DNA from: Verrucomicrobiales bacterium
GTDB taxonomy: Bacteria > Verrucomicrobiota > Verrucomicrobiia > Verrucomicrobiales > DEV007
NCBI GenBank assembly: GCA_002698785.1
Contig: PAAG01000045.1
Location: forward strand, 149,479-213,478
Direction: 5' to 3'
Length of the DNA stretch: 64,000 bases
Part shown: piece by piece, positions 35,222 through 44,317 of the stretch
How positions within the stretch are numbered: position 1 is the stretch's first letter
Layout of the letters: each line of letters opens with the position of its first letter
Program-made: the position numbers and the translations under genes
The notes under the pieces: generated by a model
The model's database searches: none
What the model was told of the DNA's origin: nothing
What the model saw: the letters and a program-made list of their open reading frames with translations, nothing else

Positions 35222-36391
35222 ATGGGTATCCCGCACAAGTTTGCTGCTTTATGTGTGCTGGTAGCTTTTTTCGCCAGTGTCACATCTTGCAAGAAATTGG
35301 AGATTGCTTCCATTCGTCCCGAGAAAGGGCGAGATGGAGCGGTCGTGCGTATTCTGACATCGACAGGGTATCTTTCTAAATCTGTCGTTCGGGATTTCAC
35401 ATGGGAGACGGGAATCTCTGTAGAGAAACACGAGTTCTCTACAACTGAAGAGATGGTGGCTCAGCTTCGGGCGTATCCACACAGGTATGATTTGGTGGCT
35501 GTGGAGGCGAGTTCTGTTTCTCGTCTTGCAAAGCAGAAATTGTTGAGGCGGCTCGACCTGCAAAAACTCCCGGCGATCGATGAGTTGATGCCTGAAGTTC
35601 TCCAGAACCTTTCAGAAGAAGTTTCCAGTTACTCAATACCGTATCACTGGGGCACAACCATCGTCGCCTATCGATCCGATAAGATTGCGTCTCCGGAAAA
35701 GAGCTTCGAGATGCTCTTTGAGCCTCAGATGAAAGGGAAGGTGCTATTGCTTGATAATCCATTCGAATGCCTCGGCGTTATTCACCGAATGAGCGGGAAA
35801 TCAATCAATGCCTACTCAGAAGAAGACATCGACCTTGCTTCAGATAGGCTGAACGAATTGGTGGAAAAATGTGAATTACGCTTCGCTTCGCAGGACATTG
35901 TGAAGAAAAGCCTTTTGGAGGGCGAATATTGGGCAGGCCTTTGCTACAGCGGGGAATGTGTTCGCATGGCCGAAAGGGATTCTCGTATTTCTTATTTTCT
36001 TCCAAAAGAGGGAGCCGGGATGTGGTTGGATGTTTTCGCGATGTCTCGTGACGCTGAGAACGTGGACGAAGTTTATAGTTTTCTCAGCTATCTGATGCGA
36101 CCGGCTTGCATCGCAAAAAGTTCCGAGGAATTAAAGTATCCCAATCCGTATCCTGCCTCCTGGGACAATGTGGATGCGGCCATGCTGGACAAAGAATTAC
36201 TGTGGCCTGGCGAAGAAGAGCTGAAACATTATGAGCTTTTCGGGCCACGACCAGCGCAGCAGTTTTCTCAGATTAGCCGGAGGTTCAGTGAGGTGACGCG
36301 TGGGCGCCTACTTCGTGTTAGTCAGGCGCAAAAATTTAGTATTCGAACGAGGCAGGAGAACGGTAATCCAACCAGTCAAAGTGAGCAGTAA
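35222..36391 (+). CDS. PotD-like polyamine-binding lipoprotein, orphan
   Basis: 389 residues with a lipobox (SVTSC, Cys near 23). The body aligns by eye with PotD/PotF: YDLVAVEASSVSRLAKQKLL, SYSIPYHWGTT, GEYWAGLCYSGE, and PKEGAGMWLDVFAM. The last retains the Trp and Asp that in PotD contact the polyamine (WMDSLA in E. coli); another ligand Trp appears replaced by Tyr (CYSGE). No ABC permease or ATPase gene is nearby. Instead the next gene, overlapping its end, is a hybrid histidine kinase, which suggests a sensing rather than a transport role, as in the Vibrio NspS-MbaA pair. The 196-base gap before it is AT-rich near the start, with no clear promoter. Confidence 0.82.
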   Translation: MGIPHKFAALCVLVAFFASVTSCKKLEIASIRPEKGRDGAVVRILTSTGYLSKSVVRDFTWETGISVEKHEFSTTEEMVAQLRAYPHRYDLVAVEASSVSRLAKQKLLRRLDLQKLPAIDELMPEVLQNLSEEVSSYSIPYHWGTTIVAYRSDKIASPEKSFEMLFEPQMKGKVLLLDNPFECLGVIHRMSGKSINAYSEEDIDLASDRLNELVEKCELRFASQDIVKKSLLEGEYWAGLCYSGECVRMAERDSRISYFLPKEGAGMWLDVFAMSRDAENVDEVYSFLSYLMRPACIAKSSEELKYPNPYPASWDNVDAAMLDKELLWPGEEELKHYELFGPRPAQQFSQISRRFSEVTRGRLLRVSQAQKFSIRTRQENGNPTSQSEQ

Positions 36392-39104
36392 GGCTAAAAA
36401 ATGGAATATTAAGTGGGGAATCCGCAGTCGGTTGACTGCGGCTTTTGTACTTGTTAGTCTGTTCCCGATTGGATTGCTGGTTTTTCTATCGCACTGGTTC
36501 ACAAGGGAGAACATTCGAGACGATTATTATCGCAAGAACGCGACTATGGTGTCGCAGATTGCTTCGCAATTGGAATCCGTCTTAACCCGCAGTTACGAGG
36601 ATTTCGAAGCCCTCGCATCGAACCCTGCTCTGTCGGGAAAAGGGGGAGCAGAAGAGGCAGTATTCAAAGAGATGGAGCGCCTTGTGGAGGGCATCTACAG
36701 CGAGGTCACCCTTTTGGACAATGCGGGATACGTTATCGAATCCACGTCCGAGACCCTCGACATCAGGGACGAATCAGTCTGGTTCCGACACGCTTTGGAG
36801 AAGGAGGAACTCATCATGTCTTCTCCTCAGAAATTGATACACGAAAAGGACATCATTGTTTCTGTTTACATTCCTATTCCCGAAGCCGAATCGAATGCTC
36901 GAATCATTCGTGCCAGTGTACCGTTTGAGCGTTTAGGTGGTACGATCCGGGCTGTTCACACACCTCCTGGTAACGAATTGTATTTGTTGGATGCTTCTGG
37001 AAACATACTCATCTCAACCGATGGATCAGAACCATTCACGAAATTCGACGACGAAAAGTCAGCTTCATTCTGGAGCGTCCCGGGAAGAGGAGTCTACAAA
37101 ACGAGCGCAAGCGGAGAAGAGTTCGATTTTGTGACTCGCCTCGTAAAGCCTGCATTTCAGTTGGAGTCGAATCGTCCTTGGCGCATTGTTTGGATGGAGA
37201 ATTCGATCATTTCCATGGTGGCTGTCCGAGAATCGACATTCTTCCATATCCTGGCGGCTCTCTTCGGAATTCTCCTCTCGGCTTTCCTGGGGATGGTGGC
37301 TGGAAATCATCTTTCGAAGCCAGTTCGCTGCGCGTCTGACGCTGCGCGTAATGTCGCAGAGGGATACATGAAGGATCGAGTTCCGGTCGACTCCGGAACC
37401 ATTGAGCTGGATCAACTCGGCGAATCTTTCAATCATATGGTGATGAAGTTGGAATCGGCACAGGGCTCTCTGAAGGATTCGCTACTTTCCCGGACGAAGA
37501 TGCTGAAGGAGAGAGAGCGAACAACGGCCCACCTCCGAGCATCGTGGGAGGCTGTACAACATGCATTGATCTTGGTCGGTCCGGACAACAAAGTTGTGGA
37601 ACTGAATTCAGTTTTCTCAAAAATGTTCCGTTTCAGTCCGGCTGTTCATAGAGGGGCTTCTTTCGAGGACATCATGAATGTGATCACCGAACATTGCGGC
37701 AATGCTGACGAGTTTCGGGAAATGTATGCAAGCATTGGAAACGACCCCGGCTGTCTGACCAAGAGTGAATGGGTGTTTGCGCTTGATCGGGATAGGGTCG
37801 TTCAGGTTTCCTCAGCACCAGTTCAAGTGGGAGTGGAGACGGGCAATCGCGCCCGGTTGTGGATTTTTCACGATCTTACAGATCAAAGACAACTATCGGA
37901 GCAGCTTCGTCAGGCTCAGAAAATGGAGGCCGTTGGGCGTCTTGCAGGAGGGGTGGCACATGATTTTAACAACCTCCTCACAAGCATTTGCGGTAACCTG
38001 GCGATCGTGAACGAATGCCTCGAAGAGAAAGCATACGAATCAGCCATGCCCCATCTGGATACGGCTCAGAAGGCCGGTGCTCGTGCGGGTACTCTGGTTG
38101 AGAAGCTTCTTGCCTACTCTCGAACCAGCACGATGCAGTCAAGGGTTTGTTGCCTGAACGATGTGGTAGAAGATACGCGAGAGCTATTGAAGCACTCCTT
38201 GGGTCCATCTATCTCGTTGGAGTTGGTTTGCAATACCGAACTCTGGCCGGTGGTGGGAGATAGCAATCAGTTGCAGCAGGTCATGATGAACCTGTGCGTA
38301 AACGCCCGTGACGCCATCGCGGAATCCGGAAGAATCATTCTAAGAACAGGTAATGTGGAGCTCTCTCCACGAGTGATTCAAAGTTTCGACGGCGAATCGA
38401 TGGTTGGGGAGTTTGTCTTTGTGGATGTGATAGACAACGGAAGTGGCATGTCCAAAGAGATTCAGGACAAGATCTTCGAACCATTTTTTACGACAAAAGA
38501 GCAAGGAAAAGGGACGGGGCTTGGTTTGTCGATGTGCCAGGGAATCGTGGAGCGTCACGGTGGCTGGATCGAAATCGAATCAAGATTGGGAGTGGGAACA
38601 CGCTTCCGGATATTCCTTCCCCGAACGGCAGAAAAACAAAATCGCCCCGACAGGCTGGTTGCCCCCATTGAATTACCCGAAACCGACGTCGTTACGGGCG
38701 GGCTGGTTTTGGTTGTCGACGATGAGGCTCAAGTACGAATGGTTGCTGAAAGTATTCTTCGCCGAAAAGGTTTCGAGGTGGTGTCGGCTGAAAATGGCGA
38801 GGAGGCCGTGAAGATCAGTCGCGAGCTTGGTGATAAGATTGATATCGTTGTTATGGATGCCACTATGCCTGTGATGTGCGGCAAGGAGGCTTTTGAAATT
38901 CTGGCCAACGAGTTCCCCGAGCGCCCCGTTATTATATGCAGCGGATATATCGGTGATCAGGAAAGATACACGGCATCGAACGGAATAGCGCCTGCTGACT
39001 TTGTCCAGAAGCCTTACCAACTCTCACACTTGCTGGAAGTGGTGAATCGATCCCTGAAATCGACAAGAGAAGGAGGAGAAGAAGATGTGGCAATTGTTTC
39101 GTGA
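36381..39104 (+). CDS. Hybrid sensor histidine kinase paired with the polyamine-binding protein
   Basis: 907 residues from the GTG at 36381; a GTG at 36300 would add 27 codons but lies well inside the upstream gene. In order: TM1 (about 16-39), a ~240-residue periplasmic domain of dCACHE type, TM2 (about 283-306), HAMP, PAS (about 385-480), HisKA with AGGVAHDFNNLL (His ~526), HATPase (NLCVNARDAI, DNGSGM, FFTTKEQGKGTGLGLSM), and a C-terminal receiver with acidic VVDDE and Asp ~825 in VVMDATMP. The receiver is terminal, so output must pass to another protein. Overlap by 11 bases with the binding protein argues for a joint function. Confidence 0.88.
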   Translation: MSSKAKKWNIKWGIRSRLTAAFVLVSLFPIGLLVFLSHWFTRENIRDDYYRKNATMVSQIASQLESVLTRSYEDFEALASNPALSGKGGAEEAVFKEMERLVEGIYSEVTLLDNAGYVIESTSETLDIRDESVWFRHALEKEELIMSSPQKLIHEKDIIVSVYIPIPEAESNARIIRASVPFERLGGTIRAVHTPPGNELYLLDASGNILISTDGSEPFTKFDDEKSASFWSVPGRGVYKTSASGEEFDFVTRLVKPAFQLESNRPWRIVWMENSIISMVAVRESTFFHILAALFGILLSAFLGMVAGNHLSKPVRCASDAARNVAEGYMKDRVPVDSGTIELDQLGESFNHMVMKLESAQGSLKDSLLSRTKMLKERERTTAHLRASWEAVQHALILVGPDNKVVELNSVFSKMFRFSPAVHRGASFEDIMNVITEHCGNADEFREMYASIGNDPGCLTKSEWVFALDRDRVVQVSSAPVQVGVETGNRARLWIFHDLTDQRQLSEQLRQAQKMEAVGRLAGGVAHDFNNLLTSICGNLAIVNECLEEKAYESAMPHLDTAQKAGARAGTLVEKLLAYSRTSTMQSRVCCLNDVVEDTRELLKHSLGPSISLELVCNTELWPVVGDSNQLQQVMMNLCVNARDAIAESGRIILRTGNVELSPRVIQSFDGESMVGEFVFVDVIDNGSGMSKEIQDKIFEPFFTTKEQGKGTGLGLSMCQGIVERHGGWIEIESRLGVGTRFRIFLPRTAEKQNRPDRLVAPIELPETDVVTGGLVLVVDDEAQVRMVAESILRRKGFEVVSAENGEEAVKISRELGDKIDIVVMDATMPVMCGKEAFEILANEFPERPVIICSGYIGDQERYTASNGIAPADFVQKPYQLSHLLEVVNRSLKSTREGGEEDVAIVS

Positions 39105-39123
39105 GAATTCGCGGATAAGCCCT

Positions 39124-39507
39124 TCAGGAATCTTCCGGCAGTAGTGCATACTCTTCGAGAATACTCCGGGACACATATTGCAATGCAGCCTCCGAAGTTG
39201 CCTCGAGTACTACTTCGCAGGCGAATCCTGCGTCGAGAGCTTCTTTCCAGCGAGCGGCGCAGACACACCAGCGATCTCCCGGCTTCAATCCGGGGAAACC
39301 GTATTCGGGAACTGGTGTGCTGAGATCATTTCCAGCTGCAGCACTGAAAGCGAGAAACTCTTCTGTCAGAACGCAGCAGACTGCGTGGCAACCGAGGTCT
39401 TCGGGACCCACCTGGCACTTGCCTGTTCGGTAAAATCCTGTCATCGGCGTCGTGCTGCAAGGAATGAGTTCGCCACCCAACACGTTCTTGTTTTCCTCGG
39501 GTTCCAT
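39124..39507 (-). CDS. DUF2237 family protein
   Basis: A 127-residue protein matching the DUF2237 family in size and motifs: NVLGGELIPCSTTPMTGFYR, GPEDLGCHAVCCVLTEEFL, GLKPGDRWCVCAARWKEA. Several Cys residues and conserved acidic positions suggest a metal site, but the function is unknown. The frame extends 49 codons upstream; I chose the ATG at 39507 because the homologous part begins there. It is convergent with the kinase gene and divergent from the efflux operon. Confidence 0.85.
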   Translation of the reverse strand: MEPEENKNVLGGELIPCSTTPMTGFYRTGKCQVGPEDLGCHAVCCVLTEEFLAFSAAAGNDLSTPVPEYGFPGLKPGDRWCVCAARWKEALDAGFACEVVLEATSEAALQYVSRSILEEYALLPEDS

Positions 39508-39636
39508 ATGGAGCGTATGATTCGACCGGATCGCCGATTTTTCCAATAGTATTGTGGTGAGATTGCTCACGTAATTTTTTCGTTTTTTTGTAAGGTCTCT
39601 TGCTATCGAGCGTCTCGTGGCGATTGTCTCAGCGAG

Positions 39637-40920
39637 ATGCCAACGGACGATCATCAGAATCCTGAGAAGGAGCCGCAGTCACAGTCTACCAAACGCTCAG
39701 AAGGGGGGAACCCCCTGCGCTGGGTCATCTTGGCGGTTGTACTGATTGGTGGCCTTTGGGTCGGTATTCAGCAACTCCGTAAGGCAGAGCCTGCAGCACC
39801 CCAGTCAGAAGGAGGTGGGGGCCAGCAGGGGCCACCGCCAGCGACTGTCATTGCCGCTCCGGTCGTACAACAGCCCGTGCAGGAGAAGCGCCGCGTAACA
39901 GGTACTTTGCGAGCGGTGGAAAGAGCGGAGGTTGCCGCGCAGGAGTCGGGAGCTGTGAAAGAAGTTAGGGTAGATGTGGGCGATAAAGTCGAGAAAGGAG
40001 ACGTGCTCATGTTGCTCGATGATAGACGCCTTCGTGCGACACTGGCTGAAGCCGAATCTCGCAATACCGCTGCCACCGCTGTGGTAGAAGAAAGAAAAGC
40101 AGAGGAAAAACGGGCAACCACAGATCTGGAGATGAAAGAAAAGCTTCTCTCCCAACGTGCTGTAGCAGAGCGAGAGTTTCTTGATGCAGAGCGAGAAGCA
40201 TCAGTCGCATCGGCCCGCAGAAAAGCGGCAGAGGATGAGAGGAAAGCATCGGAGAGTGCTTTGGAACTCCTCCGAGTTCGGGTGACGGACTTGGAAGTAA
40301 AAGCCCCATTTTCTGGTCGGGTCGTGCAGCGGAATGTCGATCCCGGAGAATGGATCGCGCCGGGAGACAGCGTCGTAACACTGGTTTCCTCCGGGACGAT
40401 CGAAGCTTGGATGAATGTGCCAGAGCGGTTCATGGGATCGGTTTCTGAAGGAGAAGCACCAATTAGTATTATCGCAGATGGAACCGAGGCCTCTTCCCCT
40501 GCAAAATCGATTCGTCGCGTGTCCGACATTGATCCTGTGACGCGACTTTTCCCTGTCGTTGTAGAGATTGATGATCTGGAGGGAGAGCTTGCACCGGGAA
40601 TGTCGGTCCATGCAGAAATCCCCGTTAGTGAGATGGCGGGTATGTTGGCAGTTCCGGTAGACGCCGTTCTGGAAACATTTCAGGGCGCATCAGTGTTTCG
40701 AGTGTCTCCCACCGAGGATGGCGGCATGCCTATAGCCGAGCGCGTCCCGGTGAACGTTCGGTTCAGGAGAGATGGACTCACATTTCTTGATGCCGAATCC
40801 TTGAAGCCAGGCCAGATGGTGGTCGTAGAAGGGAATGAACGGCTCTTTCCGGGGACTCCCTTGATTGTGGGGGAGCTGGAAGAGGGAGAAGAAGCGCCAG
40901 TCGAAGGCGTGAAACCATAA
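39637..40920 (+). CDS. RND efflux periplasmic adaptor (membrane fusion protein)
   Basis: 427 residues with one N-terminal membrane anchor (about 27-46), then lipoyl-like half-domains flanking a long helical hairpin (about 120-205), a beta-barrel domain and a membrane-proximal domain. GAVKEVRVDVGDKVEKGDVL and KAPFSGRVVQRNVDPGEWI are typical. It bridges the inner-membrane pump and outer-membrane channel encoded immediately downstream. A QGPPP-rich stretch follows the anchor. First gene of a three-gene operon. Confidence 0.93.
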   Translation: MPTDDHQNPEKEPQSQSTKRSEGGNPLRWVILAVVLIGGLWVGIQQLRKAEPAAPQSEGGGGQQGPPPATVIAAPVVQQPVQEKRRVTGTLRAVERAEVAAQESGAVKEVRVDVGDKVEKGDVLMLLDDRRLRATLAEAESRNTAATAVVEERKAEEKRATTDLEMKEKLLSQRAVAEREFLDAEREASVASARRKAAEDERKASESALELLRVRVTDLEVKAPFSGRVVQRNVDPGEWIAPGDSVVTLVSSGTIEAWMNVPERFMGSVSEGEAPISIIADGTEASSPAKSIRRVSDIDPVTRLFPVVVEIDDLEGELAPGMSVHAEIPVSEMAGMLAVPVDAVLETFQGASVFRVSPTEDGGMPIAERVPVNVRFRRDGLTFLDAESLKPGQMVVVEGNERLFPGTPLIVGELEEGEEAPVEGVKP

Positions 40921-40936
40921 TCGGAAAGGCGGGGCG

Positions 40937-43900
40937 ATGATTCAAAAGGCAATCGAACAACCCATCTCCGTTGCGGTAGCGGTTTTGTTAAGCGTATTTG
41001 CGGGGCTCCTTGCGGTGACCCGTGTTCCCATCCGAATGACTCCCGAAGTGGAATCAGTTGTTGTCTCGGTTCTGACCAACTGGGAGAGCGCTTCTGCAGT
41101 CGAGATCGAGAGTGATATCGTCGAGGAGCAGGAAAAAGTCCTTGGAGAGGTGAAAGGCCTCAAAGCCATGACTTCTACCAGTGCCGCAGGGCAGGGAACG
41201 ATCAGACTTGAGTTTGAAACGGGCACCGACATCAAAATCGCACTTGCCGAAGTGTTGCAGAAACTCGACGAAGTTCCGGGGTATCCTGACGGTGTATTGC
41301 AACCCGTTGTCGAGCCGGTAGACCCGGAGTCAGTCGACTACATTTCCTGGATAGGATTGGCCTCGACCGATCCGGAGTATGACCCCGCGCGCCTTTACGA
41401 TTTCATGGAGCGGCGGATGAGGCCGCGCTTTGATCGAGTACCGGGAATTTCTCAGGTGGGTATTCGTGGGGCATTACCTTCCGAGCTTCACATTCTCATC
41501 GATCCCGTAGCGATGGCGAATCGCCGAATCACTTATTCACAGCTGCGTTCTTCCATTGAGTCTGCGAATGTCGATCTTGCTGCGGGCCGAATCGAAGAGG
41601 GAAAACGCGATATCCGAGTTCGAAGCACGGGGCGTTTCCAGAGTCCGGAAGATGTCGAGGCGATGGTCCTGACCCGAGATGCTAGTGGCCCAGTGTATCT
41701 TGGAGATATCGCAACGGTGGAAGAAGCGTTTAAGGAACCCACCGACTGGGCTCGTGCGCGGGGCCACAAGATGCCTTTCTTCAACTTTCAGCTCGAGCGT
41801 GGCGCAAACCTCCTGGAAACGATGGAAGCACTGTTTGCCGAGGTGGATGACATGAACGCTCCCGGCGGATTGTTGGAGCAAAAGGCGAATCAGTTAGGGC
41901 TCAACGGTACTCTCGAACTCATCGTCAGTTACGATTCCACCACTTACGTTCGCGATGCGGTCAAACTCGTTCGTTCGAATCTGCTGCTCGGTAGTGTTCT
42001 CGCGACATTTACGCTTTTGTTTTTCCTGCGTTCATTTCGCAGTGTCGGCATTATCGCGATCGCGATTCCGGTATCAGTGATCGCATCCTTTGTGGTCCTC
42101 GTGGCATTGGGCCGCTCGATCAATATCATCTCCCTTGCAGGATTGGCATTCGCAGTCGGCATGGTTGTGGACAACGCAATCGTCGTGATCGAGAACATCT
42201 ATCGCCATTTGGAGATGGGGAAACGCGCACCAAAGGCCGCGCTCGATGGAGCTAAGGAGGTCGCTGGTGCGGTCGTCGCGTCGACCCTTACGACTCTCGC
42301 AGTTTTCTGTCCGATTTTGTTGATTCAAGAGACGGCTGGCCAGCTCTTCCGGGATATCGCACTCGCGATCATGGCTTCAGTTGGCTTGAGCATGATCGTC
42401 TCGCTGACTGTTATCCCAGTTGCTGCCGGTCGGCTCCTTCACAGGAGTGATGTCGACGACTCCGGCCCGAAAACAAGCTTCGGCGCTTTCCTTGCTCGGC
42501 TTTTCGAGCCCCTGATTCGATTCGTGGAAGCTCTTCCCGGGTGGGTGACGAGTATCGTTTCGGTAGGGACTCGGACGTGGCCCAGGAGGATCGCAATCAT
42601 CGCGGTATTCTCAGTCGTCACTGTGGTAGGGAGCGAAATGCTGCGGCCGGACATGGATTACTTGCCCAAAGGAAATCGGAACGTGGTGTTCGGTCTCCTG
42701 TTCCCGCCTCCCGGATACAACCTCGATCAATTGTCGAAGATGGGGACTCGAATCGAAGAGCGCATGCGGCCGGCGTGGGAAGCTACCGAGAACAAATTCG
42801 GTATCGAGGACGTCCTTGAAGAAGAGCAAGGGCTTTCCACAGACCCTGTCGACAACCGTGAGCCGGTTCCCATGATGGCAAACCCCGGAGAGACTGTCAT
42901 GCCGCCGCCGATTGACGATTATTTCCTCGTTAGCTTCGAAGGGCGGATGTTCCACGGAGCGATCTCAAAAGATAAGAAAAAGGTCGTCGACGGTATCGAC
43001 CTTATGAACTACGCGACATCCGGGGTATCGGCTCCAGACACGTTCGCGTTTGCCTTCCAGATGCCTCTCTTCAGGGTAGGAGGAACTACCGGTTCAGCGG
43101 TAAATATCAACCTCACCGGGAACAATCTCGACGAGGTAGGCGCCTCTGCGATGGCCTTGTTTGGGACATTGATGGGGAAATTCGGACCCACCTCGTTAAA
43201 CCCGGAACCACCCAACTTTGCCCTTCCGCTCTCCGAGCTTCGCATCGTTCCAAACGACGAGCGCCTGCGTGAACTCGGTATGACTAGGGCCGACCTTGGG
43301 TTGGCTGTTCAAGCCAATGGTGACGGAATTCTCCTGTTCCGCGACTACGAACAAAACGGGGAACTCAAGGACATGAAGATCCTGAGCAAATATTCCCGCC
43401 AGGACGATGCGCTTGAGGAAATGATGGACGCCCCCGTAGCTACTCCAACGGGGGCCGTTGTCGATTTTGGTAGTGTAGCTTCTTTGCAGCGCGTCCAGGG
43501 ACCTGACGAAATTCGCCATGTAGACCGGCTCAGGGCAGTGACGCTCCAACTGACTCCGCCTGCGGAAATCCCCCTCGATAGTGTCATCGACCAGGTGGAA
43601 GAGACAATCCAAGGACTTCGTGCTGGTGGAGCCATTCCTTCCACTGTTGGGATAAGCCTGTCAGGATCTGCTGGCAAACTCAGTGAGATAAAAACGGCTC
43701 TACTCGGAGATGGAACGATTCTGGGAACAGTGTCCAGCACGCTCGCGCTGGCATTTCTCGTAATTTATCTCCTTCTTGTCATTCTCTTCCAGAGCTGGAC
43801 CTATCCGTTGGTGATCATGATTAGTGTTCCCTTGGCGACTTTCGGAGGATTCCTTGGATTGGCCTTGGTTCACTGGTGGAGCACGATCGATAGATACTCT

Positions 43901-44317
43901 CCCGTTCAAAATCTGGATATGCTCACCATTCTCGGCTTCGTAATTCTCGCAGGAGTGGTGGTGAACAACTCAATTCTCATCGTCCACCAGACATTGAACT
44001 TCCTGAGAGAGGATCCTGATCTCGATCCACAAATCGCAATCCAGGAATCCGTGAAAAGTCGAGTTCGCCCAATTCTCATGAGCACCTTGACGAGTGTTGG
44101 CGGTATGTTGCCGCTGGTCATTCTTCCCGGTGCCGGGTCTGAGCTGTATCGAGGTCTCGGTGCAGTCGTTGTCGGCGGATTGGCCGTTTCGACCGTATTT
44201 ACTCTCTTTCTTGTGCCTACGGTGCTGAGTACGATGTTTGCCATTCGTCGGGATGAGTCCATAGTGCCAACGGTCCCAACTGACACGAAACCAACTGGGG
44301 ACACCGTAGTGGCCTGA
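40937..44317 (+). CDS. RND efflux pump permease
   Basis: 1126 residues, AcrB-type, with 12 predicted transmembrane segments and two large periplasmic loops. The N-terminus IEQPISVAVAVLLSVFAG and TM4 GMVVDNAIVVIEN are typical; the second Asp of the usual DD pair is Asn here, as in many PVC and Bacteroidota pumps. TM10 has NNSILIVHQ. The C-terminal SRVRPILMSTLTSVGGMLPL block is present. It likely exports amphiphilic compounds by proton antiport; the substrate cannot be predicted. It starts 16 bases after the adaptor; its stop overlaps the next start (TGATG). Confidence 0.95.
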   Translation: MIQKAIEQPISVAVAVLLSVFAGLLAVTRVPIRMTPEVESVVVSVLTNWESASAVEIESDIVEEQEKVLGEVKGLKAMTSTSAAGQGTIRLEFETGTDIKIALAEVLQKLDEVPGYPDGVLQPVVEPVDPESVDYISWIGLASTDPEYDPARLYDFMERRMRPRFDRVPGISQVGIRGALPSELHILIDPVAMANRRITYSQLRSSIESANVDLAAGRIEEGKRDIRVRSTGRFQSPEDVEAMVLTRDASGPVYLGDIATVEEAFKEPTDWARARGHKMPFFNFQLERGANLLETMEALFAEVDDMNAPGGLLEQKANQLGLNGTLELIVSYDSTTYVRDAVKLVRSNLLLGSVLATFTLLFFLRSFRSVGIIAIAIPVSVIASFVVLVALGRSINIISLAGLAFAVGMVVDNAIVVIENIYRHLEMGKRAPKAALDGAKEVAGAVVASTLTTLAVFCPILLIQETAGQLFRDIALAIMASVGLSMIVSLTVIPVAAGRLLHRSDVDDSGPKTSFGAFLARLFEPLIRFVEALPGWVTSIVSVGTRTWPRRIAIIAVFSVVTVVGSEMLRPDMDYLPKGNRNVVFGLLFPPPGYNLDQLSKMGTRIEERMRPAWEATENKFGIEDVLEEEQGLSTDPVDNREPVPMMANPGETVMPPPIDDYFLVSFEGRMFHGAISKDKKKVVDGIDLMNYATSGVSAPDTFAFAFQMPLFRVGGTTGSAVNINLTGNNLDEVGASAMALFGTLMGKFGPTSLNPEPPNFALPLSELRIVPNDERLRELGMTRADLGLAVQANGDGILLFRDYEQNGELKDMKILSKYSRQDDALEEMMDAPVATPTGAVVDFGSVASLQRVQGPDEIRHVDRLRAVTLQLTPPAEIPLDSVIDQVEETIQGLRAGGAIPSTVGISLSGSAGKLSEIKTALLGDGTILGTVSSTLALAFLVIYLLLVILFQSWTYPLVIMISVPLATFGGFLGLALVHWWSTIDRYSPVQNLDMLTILGFVILAGVVVNNSILIVHQTLNFLREDPDLDPQIAIQESVKSRVRPILMSTLTSVGGMLPLVILPGAGSELYRGLGAVVVGGLAVSTVFTLFLVPTVLSTMFAIRRDESIVPTVPTDTKPTGDTVVA

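Noticed and set aside
35222..39104. Polyamine ABC transporter operon
   Set aside because: Only the binding protein is present; the neighbouring genes encode a kinase, a DUF2237 protein and an efflux system, not PotA, PotB or PotC.
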